Of a stretch of 64,000 bases of DNA, positions 57,944 to 64,000 are shown in pieces. The stretch is from Vibrio maritimus (GTDB lineage: Bacteria; Pseudomonadota; Gammaproteobacteria; Enterobacterales; Vibrionaceae). Location: positions 186,001-250,000 of the forward strand of contig NZ_CP090439.1 in the NCBI RefSeq assembly GCF_021441885.1, given 5' to 3'. The notes under the pieces are model-generated. The model was not told the DNA's origin. It did no database searches and worked only from the letters and a program-made list of their open reading frames with translations. Numbering within the stretch: the stretch's first letter is position 1; every line of letters begins with the position of its first letter. The position numbers and the translations under genes are program-made.

Positions 57944-57980
57944 GGCTCCGTTTCAAGAAGAATCTAACTTGGTGGGAGCC
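57944..57980 (+). promoter_or_regulatory. Possible pyrC leader hairpin that hides the Shine-Dalgarno
   Basis: GGCTCC (57944-57949) is exactly complementary to GGAGCC (57975-57980), which contains the GGAG Shine-Dalgarno of pyrC. E. coli pyrC uses a leader hairpin of this kind, formed only by transcripts starting at certain bases, to sense pyrimidines. The true start site here is not visible, so the link is inference. Confidence 0.35.
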
Positions 57981-57983
57981 CAA

Positions 57984-59012
57984 ATGACTACATTGACTAT
58001 TACTCGTCCTGACGACTGGCACGTACACCTTCGTGACGGCGACGTTCTTAAAGATACTGTTCGCGATATCAGCCGCTACAATGGTCGCGCACTGATCATG
58101 CCAAACACTATCCCACCTGTCATCGATACCGAAATGGCGCTAGCGTACAAAGAGCGCATCATGGCTGAGAAGCCTTCTGAGCAGTTTGAGCCTTTGATGG
58201 CCCTTTACTTGACTGACAACACCACTCCAGACGAAATTCGCAAAGCGAAAGCATCTGGTGCAGTAGTGGCTGCAAAACTCTATCCTGCGGGCGCAACAAC
58301 AAACTCTGATTCTGGCGTAACGTCAGCGAAGAACATCTACCACGTTCTAGAGGCAATGGAAGAAGTGGGCATGCTACTGCTGGTCCACGGTGAAGTAACC
58401 ACCCACGAAGTTGATATCTTCGACCGCGAGAAAGAGTTCCTAGACACAGTGCTTGCGCCTATCGTCAATGACTTCCCTAACCTTAAGATTGTTTTAGAGC
58501 ACATCACAACGGCGGATGCGGCGAACTTTGTTAAGAACGCGAATGAGAACGTTGCAGCGACAATTACCGCGCATCACCTTCTTTACAACCGCAACCATAT
58601 GTTAGTTGGCGGTATCAAACCGCACTTCTATTGCCTTCCAATTCTTAAGCGCGGAACCCACCAGCAAGCGCTGATTGAAGCGGCAACAAGTGGTAGCAAG
58701 AAGTTCTTCCTTGGTACTGACTCAGCGCCTCATGCAAAAGGCAAAAAAGAAGCAGCATGTGGTTGTGCGGGCTCTTACACAGCTCACGCTGCCGTTGAAC
58801 TATATGCTGAAGTATTTGAGCAAGAAGGCAAACTAGAAAACCTAGAGGGCTTTGCTAGCCACAATGGTCCTGATTTCTATGGTCTGCCTCGTAACACTGA
58901 TACCGTTACTCTAGAGAAAGCAGAGTGGAACGTACCAGAAACCATGCCATTTGGTAGCGACATTGTTGTACCAATTCGAGGCGGCGAGACCGTAAACTGG
59001 AAGGTTAAGTAA
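57984..59012 (+). CDS. pyrC: Dihydroorotase PyrC
   Basis: The enzyme has 342 residues from ATG 57984, supported by GGGAG 7 nt upstream; E. coli PyrC has 348. An ATG five codons earlier is rejected. Motifs include RPDDWHVHLRDG (metal histidines), AAKLYPAGATTNSDSGV (carbamylated lysine), LLVHGEV, EHITT and FLGTDSAPHAKGKKE. It cyclises carbamoyl aspartate to dihydroorotate in pyrimidine synthesis. It is a single gene with its own terminator, divergent from the MOSC fusion gene. Confidence 0.97.
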   Translation: MTTLTITRPDDWHVHLRDGDVLKDTVRDISRYNGRALIMPNTIPPVIDTEMALAYKERIMAEKPSEQFEPLMALYLTDNTTPDEIRKAKASGAVVAAKLYPAGATTNSDSGVTSAKNIYHVLEAMEEVGMLLLVHGEVTTHEVDIFDREKEFLDTVLAPIVNDFPNLKIVLEHITTADAANFVKNANENVAATITAHHLLYNRNHMLVGGIKPHFYCLPILKRGTHQQALIEAATSGSKKFFLGTDSAPHAKGKKEAACGCAGSYTAHAAVELYAEVFEQEGKLENLEGFASHNGPDFYGLPRNTDTVTLEKAEWNVPETMPFGSDIVVPIRGGETVNWKVK

Positions 59013-59063
59013 CCTTCGTAAGCTCTGTTTAGCAACGCCCTAATTAGTAACAGGCCGATCAAT

Positions 59064-59098
59064 AAGGCTCCCTAAGTAATAATGGGAGCCTTTGTTCT
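59064..59098 (+). terminator. Intrinsic terminator of pyrC
   Basis: AAGGCTCCC pairs with GGGAGCCTT around an 11-nt loop and is followed by TGTTCT. It lies 51 nt after pyrC and 2 nt before the end of the convergent small membrane gene. Confidence 0.8.
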
Positions 59099-59099
59099 A

Positions 59100-59363
59100 T
59101 TAGAACACCCAAAAGTGCGAAGCCATGGGCAACAGCAAAGCTTGTAGAATGACGATAAGTTTCGTATTTCTACTTTGCATTCGCACCAAGATTGGTGATA
59201 AAACGAAGACTGATAGGCAGATGAGCGTTAAGGTTCGACAATCAAAATACAACCAAAGCGCCAAATAGCTGCCTAACAGCGTGAGTTCTGCGTTAGAAAA
59301 TGCAAGCTTACTGGCCAAAGCAAGAATAAAGATGATGCCGACCAACAGAAAGAGTGTATTCAT
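59100..59363 (-). CDS. 87-residue three-helix membrane protein
   Basis: The protein has three hydrophobic helices (about 3-20, 28-60 broken in the middle, and 67-85) and few charges. It is divergent from the DUF1289 gene, with a Fur-type box in the 79-nt spacer that overlaps its own leader. No RBS is obvious, which lowers confidence in translation. No family is recognised; iron-linked expression is inferred from the box. Confidence 0.45.
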   Translation of the reverse strand: MNTLFLLVGIIFILALASKLAFSNAELTLLGSYLALWLYFDCRTLTLICLSVFVLSPILVRMQSRNTKLIVILQALLLPMASHFWVF

Positions 59364-59371
59364 TGATTTTT

Positions 59372-59390
59372 GTTAATGATAATTATTTGC
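59372..59390. promoter_or_regulatory. Fur box candidate
   Basis: GTTAATGATAATTATTTGC matches 15 of 19 positions of the Fur consensus GATAATGATAATCATTATC. It lies 52 bp before the DUF1289 gene and 8 bp before the divergent small membrane gene, so iron could control both. Confidence 0.55.
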
Positions 59391-59442
59391 AATTGATTCT
59401 AACTCTCAGTTAGTCGATGCGCAACCTATTGAATCAATAACT

Positions 59443-59769
59443 ATGTCCGAAGAAGTCGTAATCGTTACGCCGTGCCGTGCGGCCTGTAAAAATGATGGTG
59501 GTATCTGTAGCGGCTGCTACAGAACAATGGAAGAGCTCTCTGAATGGCGCTTTCTAGACAATGAGCAGCGCCAAGACAAAGTCGACCAACTTTCGGGTGA
59601 GCAATCGACCCACCAGTGCCAACAATGTGGCGAACCCGCCTATTGTGATATCTCGGCAGGTAAATCAACTTGTTGGTGTTTTGAGCTAGAGAAGCGTGAT
59701 ACATCTACGCTTGAAAAGTCGGCAACCTGTTTATGCCGAAAGTGTTTAAGCAAGTTACCGCTTAAATAA
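59443..59769 (+). CDS. DUF1289 protein with cysteine-rich CWC-type C-terminal domain
   Basis: The 108-residue cytoplasmic protein has two cysteine modules. The DUF1289 part (about 8-50) shows PCRAACKNDGGICSGCYRTMEELSEW. The second (about 58-105) has CQQCGEPAYC, CWCFELE and CLCRKC, like the cysteine-rich CWC family. At least twelve cysteines suggest zinc or iron-sulphur binding. A Fur-type box upstream fits iron-related regulation. The exact function is unknown. Confidence 0.8.
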   Translation: MSEEVVIVTPCRAACKNDGGICSGCYRTMEELSEWRFLDNEQRQDKVDQLSGEQSTHQCQQCGEPAYCDISAGKSTCWCFELEKRDTSTLEKSATCLCRKCLSKLPLK

Positions 59770-59848
59770 TGTCACCCTTCTAGGTTGTTGCAACATTGTT
59801 AATTCTAAAATAGAGTAAAAGCCCCACTTAAGAAGGATTAACTACAAT

Positions 59849-60283
59849 ATGGAACAGCTCTTAGAAGGCTTCCCAGTCGTCACCGAAATACCGGTGGCTT
59901 GGGGAGAGATGGATGCCCTCAATCACGTGAACAACGCGGTTTACTTTCGATACTTTGAAACCGCTCGACTCGACTATTTCAGCCACATCCATCTAATGGA
60001 AGATATGGCTGTCACCAATATTGGTCCCGTCCTTGGTGATACGTATTGTCGCTATAAACTTCCGGTCACCTACCCCGATACTCTTTTGGTTGGATCAAGA
60101 ATTACGGATGTGAAAGATGATCGTTTCACGATGGAATATCAGATCGTCAGTAAGAAACTAAAGAAAGTGACGACAATTGGCCATGCAACTATCGTCATGT
60201 TCAACTTTGACACCAACAAAAAAGCTCACCTTTCTGAAGCCCTGCTCCAAGCAATTGCAAATACTCGTGAAGCTGTCGCTTAA
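59849..60283 (+). CDS. Hot-dog fold acyl-CoA thioesterase (4HBT/YbgC type)
   Basis: The 144-residue protein has the thioesterase motif WGEMDALNHVNNAVYFRYFETARLDYF, with the catalytic Asp and the following NH-VNN, and RYKLPVTYPDTLLVGSRITDV in the second half. It hydrolyses acyl-CoA; the chain length preference cannot be read. The RBS is AAGGA before ATG. It is a single gene downstream of the DUF1289 gene (79 nt). Confidence 0.88.
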   Translation: MEQLLEGFPVVTEIPVAWGEMDALNHVNNAVYFRYFETARLDYFSHIHLMEDMAVTNIGPVLGDTYCRYKLPVTYPDTLLVGSRITDVKDDRFTMEYQIVSKKLKKVTTIGHATIVMFNFDTNKKAHLSEALLQAIANTREAVA

Positions 60284-60411
60284 CTAGTCACTATTTTGGA
60301 GGACTTCTCTGCTCCTCCAAAATTTTGTCACAATCTTCACCTGTCTTCGATTGCCACTCACCCTCTTCAAAGCTATGCTTTCTCGCACATTAGATGTTGA
60401 GAATGGAAACC

Positions 60412-61332
60412 ATGCAAAATAGCTTTCAATACCCAATCGGCACACCCGGTCAAAAATGGACAGACAAAGAAGTACAACAATGGCGTGAATCGACTTCGGT
60501 AAAACGACTCTACAGTGAAGACGTACTGCCAAAGATCGATGCACTTCGCGATACGCTTGAGGTCGTTCAGTACGGTGCACTGTCATACGACGAACAGCGT
60601 TTTCCTTTGTTCGCATTAAAGACTAAGACTTGGGACCCGAAAAAGCCTACCATATTGGTTACTGGTGGTGTTCATGGCTACGAGACGTCGGGCGTTCACG
60701 GTGCACTTCAGTTCGCCAAAGAGAACATCCACAGCTATGAAGATATTTTCAACATCGTCGTTGCACCTTGTGTGAGCCCTTGGGGTTACGAGACCATCAA
60801 CCGCTGGAACCCTAACGCAGTCGATCCAAACCGCTCGTTCTATAAAGATTCTCCTGCTGAAGAGTCTGCCAATGTGATGGCATTCGTTGAGTCGTTAGAC
60901 ACTGAGGTTTGGGCTCACGTCGATCTTCACGAAACCACAGACACCGATGAGAGCGAGTTCCGCCCTGCCCTTGCAGCCCGTGATGGTCTTGATTACATCG
61001 AAGATAATGTTCCAGACGGCTTCTATCTAGTGGGCAATACTGAAAAGCCTGCTGAAGCTTTTCAAAAAACCATCATTGGTTATGTCGAGAAGGTTACGCA
61101 CATCGCCCCAGCTGACAGCAAGGGCAAGATCATTGGTTCTGATGTCGTACAGCATGGTGTGATCAATTACCCTCTCAAAAAGCTAAGTTTGTGCACGGGT
61201 ATGACTGACTGTGAATACTCAACCACAACTGAAGTCTACCCAGACAGCCCTAAAGTCACGGACAAAGAGTGTAATGATGCTCAAGTGGCAGCGGTTGTTG
61301 GTGCGCTAGAGTATTTGAAACAAGTACTTTAA
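60412..61332 (+). CDS. M14-family zinc carboxypeptidase-like protein
   Basis: The protein has 306 residues from ATG 60412 (GGAA 8 nt upstream); ATGs at 60394 and 60403 are alternatives. The zinc-binding HxxE is GGVHGYETSG, and the third ligand lies in AHVDLHETTD. NRWNPNAVDPNRSF provides the substrate-binding asparagine and arginine. There is no signal peptide, so it acts in the cytoplasm, perhaps on peptidoglycan peptides or amino acid conjugates, as in the succinylglutamate desuccinylase group. A terminator follows. Confidence 0.82.
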   Translation: MQNSFQYPIGTPGQKWTDKEVQQWRESTSVKRLYSEDVLPKIDALRDTLEVVQYGALSYDEQRFPLFALKTKTWDPKKPTILVTGGVHGYETSGVHGALQFAKENIHSYEDIFNIVVAPCVSPWGYETINRWNPNAVDPNRSFYKDSPAEESANVMAFVESLDTEVWAHVDLHETTDTDESEFRPALAARDGLDYIEDNVPDGFYLVGNTEKPAEAFQKTIIGYVEKVTHIAPADSKGKIIGSDVVQHGVINYPLKKLSLCTGMTDCEYSTTTEVYPDSPKVTDKECNDAQVAAVVGALEYLKQVL

Positions 61333-61357
61333 ACCAAATCGTAAGATCTAAGTCGTA

Positions 61358-61384
61358 AAACCCAAGCCTGACGCTTGGGTTTTC
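61358..61384 (+). terminator. Intrinsic terminator of the M14 gene
   Basis: AAACCCAAGC pairs with GCTTGGGTTT around a 5-nt loop, followed by TT. It lies 25 nt after the stop. Confidence 0.9.
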
Positions 61385-61527
61385 TGCATTTGACGAACAA
61401 AACACCATCTTTTGTAAATCTCTCACCAAAAAACCGACAAAGTCACTTTTAGTTATTTTCTCGCATCAAAAATAACGCTAGGCTATAGAGATAATTACAA
61501 TCATAAGTACAAGGAAGTCGTCTTCTT

Positions 61528-62847
61528 ATGAGCTTTCGCAGAGGTTTAGCGGTAGTTACCGCTTTGACTTGTTCCATAGCCACGTCTGTGGTTGAGGCCG
61601 CGACCCCCACTAGCGTCAAATCACGCATTGACCGTCAAGAAACACCTGACCAAATCCGTGAGTCTATGGTTCTTCCTTACCTATTTAGCACCGAGACCAT
61701 GGGGCTAAACGTTGGTGTGGGTGGTATGATCAAAGGTATCCACCAAGACCAGATGACCATAGGTGGTACTGTGTTTGGTGGCGAAACCAGTCACGCTATA
61801 GCCGGCGGTGTATGGAACTACATGATTCCAGGAACCGAGCGGGTATTTTTAAGTGCTTATGGTATGTTTGGTTACTACCCTCAGCAACGCGCCTACACGA
61901 CGGGTCCAGAGACTTATCCCCCAGGCTCCCCCTTACCCGGTAGTAATGATTCTTCCAACACTCAGTTTTTCCAAGCCGATGGCGCTTCCAACTGGTTCGA
62001 CATAAAAATGGAATATGTACTGCCAATTGGTGCGACTAGGAATGACGGTCGCGTAGACTATAGAATCCGTAATGGTTTGCTCGTTTCTGAGCCTTCTGGC
62101 GGTAAAGAATGGAATCCGCTGGAGAGTGGTTCAACAATTTTCGTAGCGCGTCAGTTCAACCGATATCAGTCGTTCGAGTTTAATGAAGGTAAGCTTGATG
62201 GCACCATTCATGCCATGGAGTTCGGCCTGCTTTACGATAATACCGATTTCGCACCCAACCCCTCGTATGGTAGCCGACAGTATGTCGCCACGTCTCACGA
62301 CTGGGGCTGGTTTGAGTCTAAAAAGCAATGGGCTTTCCATGAGTTAGACATGAGCAAGTACTTCTCTCTCGGTAAGTCTGACTGGGCGTCCCAGCGCGTT
62401 ATTGCGTTAAACTTATGGACAGGTGTGTCGCCGACTTGGGAAGTGAACACTGACGCTCAAGGCAACCGTCGTGTGGAAGGCAATCCACCTTATAATGAAG
62501 GCGCAACTCTTGGTGGCTTCACCCGTTTAAGAGGCTACGACAACAACCGTTTCCACGATAAGGCCGTGCTCTATGGCGCAGCAGAATATCGTTACACCCT
62601 TGCCTATAACCCACTTAAGAATGTGTCATGGCTAAACTTCCTACGTGTAGACTGGATACAACTCGTAGGCTTTGTAGAAGTCGGTCGAGTTGGGTCGTCT
62701 TATACCGCGAATGAACTGCTTACTGATCTTAAATATGATGTTGGGGGTTCAGTTCGAGCGCTAATGGCTGGCTTGGTGGTGCGTGCAGATTTGGCGAAAT
62801 CACCTGAGAGTACCAACTTTTGGATCATGGTCGATCATCCGTTCTAA
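61528..62847 (+). CDS. BamA/TamA-like outer-membrane barrel protein
   Basis: The 439-residue protein has a signal peptide (to about VEA-A) and no POTRA repeats. The C-terminal half has the surface-antigen-type TLGGFTRLRGYDNNRFHDK, in which the LRGY element resembles the L6 loop (VRGF/Y) of Omp85 proteins, followed by paired strands and a terminal HPF. The role is unknown; barrels without POTRA domains may export lipids or anchor at the surface. RBS: AAGGAAG. It is a single gene. Confidence 0.75.
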   Translation: MSFRRGLAVVTALTCSIATSVVEAATPTSVKSRIDRQETPDQIRESMVLPYLFSTETMGLNVGVGGMIKGIHQDQMTIGGTVFGGETSHAIAGGVWNYMIPGTERVFLSAYGMFGYYPQQRAYTTGPETYPPGSPLPGSNDSSNTQFFQADGASNWFDIKMEYVLPIGATRNDGRVDYRIRNGLLVSEPSGGKEWNPLESGSTIFVARQFNRYQSFEFNEGKLDGTIHAMEFGLLYDNTDFAPNPSYGSRQYVATSHDWGWFESKKQWAFHELDMSKYFSLGKSDWASQRVIALNLWTGVSPTWEVNTDAQGNRRVEGNPPYNEGATLGGFTRLRGYDNNRFHDKAVLYGAAEYRYTLAYNPLKNVSWLNFLRVDWIQLVGFVEVGRVGSSYTANELLTDLKYDVGGSVRALMAGLVVRADLAKSPESTNFWIMVDHPF

Positions 62848-62919
62848 TTGTCGAAAACCAATGCCATTTGATTAATTAGAATGTAAAGGACTAGCTCACA
62901 TATATAAAGCCGTCATTAG

Positions 62920-62941
62920 GTGGCCAAGTTTACTTGGCCAC
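62920..62941. terminator. Hairpin between the barrel gene and galK
   Basis: GTGGCCAAG pairs with CTTGGCCAC around TTTA. It sits between two convergent genes (73 nt past the barrel stop, 27 nt past the galK stop on the other strand). No T run is present. Confidence 0.5.
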
Positions 62942-62967
62942 GATTCTACAAATCACGCAGTTGACAG

Positions 62968-64000
62968 TCAGTTGACTGCTTCTTCTAGTTTGCTCTGAAG
63001 CTGCGTCTTAAGGCTAATTTCAACTAAATTCGCCCCTGATTTAGCCTGACATACATAAATCGACTCCTTCAGGCCAGTTAAAGCTTCATATTTGTTTTCC
63101 ACTGTAGCTATTACTGGATCAACCAAATGTGGTGGCACTAGGGCTACTATACACCCTCCGAAACCACCGCCAGTCATACGAACGCCACCTTGCTCACCAA
63201 CGACCTCTTTGACCATATCAACCAGGACATCAATTTCTCTTACTGTAATTTCGAAGTCATCCCTCATTGACGCATGCGACTCTGCCATCAGCTCTCCCAT
63301 TCGCTTCATGTCACCAACCGAAAGAGCGCTTGCCGCATCAAGGGTACGGGCATTCTCAGTAATCACATGCCTTGCTCGTTTGACAGCAGTTTCATCAAGG
63401 TCATTGGTGACACTATAAAGTTGCTCAATCGTCGCGTCACGCAGTGCGCTGACGCCAATTACTCGGGCTGCTTCTTCGCATTGTGCTCGGCGAGTATTGT
63501 ATTCACTGTCTACCAAGCCACGTTTTCTATTAGAGTTAATAATCACAACAGAAATATTGTTTGGCATTGAAATCGCTTTAGTTTCTAAGGTTCTGCAATC
63601 CAATAACATTGCATGATTTTCACGCCCTTCTGCTGAAATCATCTGATCCATAATGCCACACTTACAGCCAACAAATTCATTCTCTGCTTGTTGACCATTT
63701 AGTGCTATTTCAGCCTGACTTATTTCAAGGTTGTAGAGCTCCTTAAACGTCTGGCCAATCACCACTTCTAGTGCGGCTGATGAGCTTAGGCCCGCACCCT
63801 GCGGAACATTACCACTCACAGAAATATCAGCGCCGCCCAATTCATAACCACGACCAATCAGGCACTTCACTACACCGCGAATATAGTTCGCCCATACTTT
63901 GTCTTTTTGGAAAGCAATTTCTTTTATGATATCAAACGTATCGACTACATTGCCGTTATCGACAGAAAGAACACGAACAGTATTGTCGTCTCGCTTCGCC
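62968..64000 (-). CDS. galK: Galactokinase GalK (5' end beyond the window)
   Basis: The readable part covers about 344 residues; the frame continues through the window edge at 64000, so the N-terminus with the galactose signature is missing. The GTG at 63870 is an internal valine and not the start. Motifs are the GHMP loop GNVPQGAGLSSSAALEV, the CKCGIMDQM segment with the catalytic aspartate, and RMTGGGFGGCIVALVP near the C-terminus. It phosphorylates galactose to galactose 1-phosphate in the Leloir pathway. Other gal genes presumably lie upstream, outside the window. Confidence 0.96.
   Translation of the reverse strand, partial: AKRDDNTVRVLSVDNGNVVDTFDIIKEIAFQKDKVWANYIRGVVKCLIGRGYELGGADISVSGNVPQGAGLSSSAALEVVIGQTFKELYNLEISQAEIALNGQQAENEFVGCKCGIMDQMISAEGRENHAMLLDCRTLETKAISMPNNISVVIINSNRKRGLVDSEYNTRRAQCEEAARVIGVSALRDATIEQLYSVTNDLDETAVKRARHVITENARTLDAASALSVGDMKRMGELMAESHASMRDDFEITVREIDVLVDMVKEVVGEQGGVRMTGGGFGGCIVALVPPHLVDPVIATVENKYEALTGLKESIYVCQAKSGANLVEISLKTQLQSKLEEAVN

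Noticed and set aside
63870..63870. GTG read as the start of galactokinase
   Set aside because: The frame stays open to the window edge and continues with galactokinase-like sequence (KVWANYIRGV), so the true start is outside the window.
1..64000. CRISPR arrays, prophage, integrons, insertion sequences, toxin-antitoxin pairs
   Set aside because: I saw no regularly spaced direct repeats, transposase or integrase motifs, attC-like sites or typical toxin-antitoxin gene pairs on reading both strands.

Overview
The window reads as a chromosomal segment of a Vibrionaceae bacterium, most likely a marine Vibrio. The basis is a DUF2850 protein (a family I know from vibrios), a V. vulnificus-type adenine riboswitch, a close CurA homologue, paired Cache chemoreceptors and many small envelope proteins. 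The species cannot be fixed from the sequence. I see no rRNA, tRNA, CRISPR array, insertion sequence, integrase or phage gene.

Layout. 0-5 kb: a Sad-type aldehyde dehydrogenase, a SirB2-like membrane protein behind a perfect FNR-type box, a diguanylate cyclase, a small XRE regulator and the murein endopeptidase MepA. 5-10 kb: an adenine-deaminase-type enzyme preceded on its own strand by an adenine riboswitch aptamer, then a three-gene sugar operon (two ROK kinases and a GH1 glucosidase). 10-17 kb: pirin, PpnP, an ABC1/UbiB-like kinase, DUF2850, a His-rich orphan, a PAP2 phosphatase with an ArsR regulator, and a chemoreceptor. 17-25 kb: YceI, a flavin-reductase-like protein, the canonical adenosine deaminase Add, two small envelope proteins, an unlisted 58-residue cysteine protein, an IclR regulator with a degenerate arginase-fold partner, and a DEAD-box helicase. 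25-32 kb: two TetR circuits with visible operators (TetR/MBL lipoprotein; NemR-like/CurA), a MaoC-like hydratase, a DUF3012 lipoprotein and a second chemoreceptor.

32.5-44.3 kb holds one co-directional block, urtABCDE-ureDABCE-hupE/ureJ-ureFG. It encodes urea uptake, hydrolysis and nickel-centre assembly. Upstream of urtA lie NtrC-like half sites and a sigma-54-like element, so nitrogen limitation is the likely trigger. 44.6-54 kb is a patchwork of orphans (a tandem paralogous pair, a SYLF-like domain joined to a barrel, a metallo-beta-lactamase-like protein without its metal motif) with a MATE exporter, a GNAT enzyme and an acyltransferase. 54-64 kb is more core-like: divergent NAD-synthesis genes, YdcH, a MOSC/ferredoxin-reductase fusion, pyrC, an iron-box-linked small gene pair, a thioesterase, an M14 peptidase-like protein, a BamA/TamA-like barrel and the 3' part of galK.

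The most interesting points are the adenine riboswitch placed before the adenine-deaminase-type gene rather than before the canonical add, a possible leader peptide directly after it, the twin identical 17-bp operators of the NemR-like/CurA pair, the degenerate ureohydrolase, and the tandem orphan pair beside the urea operon. Assignments come from reading motifs and recalled family knowledge; no database search was run.
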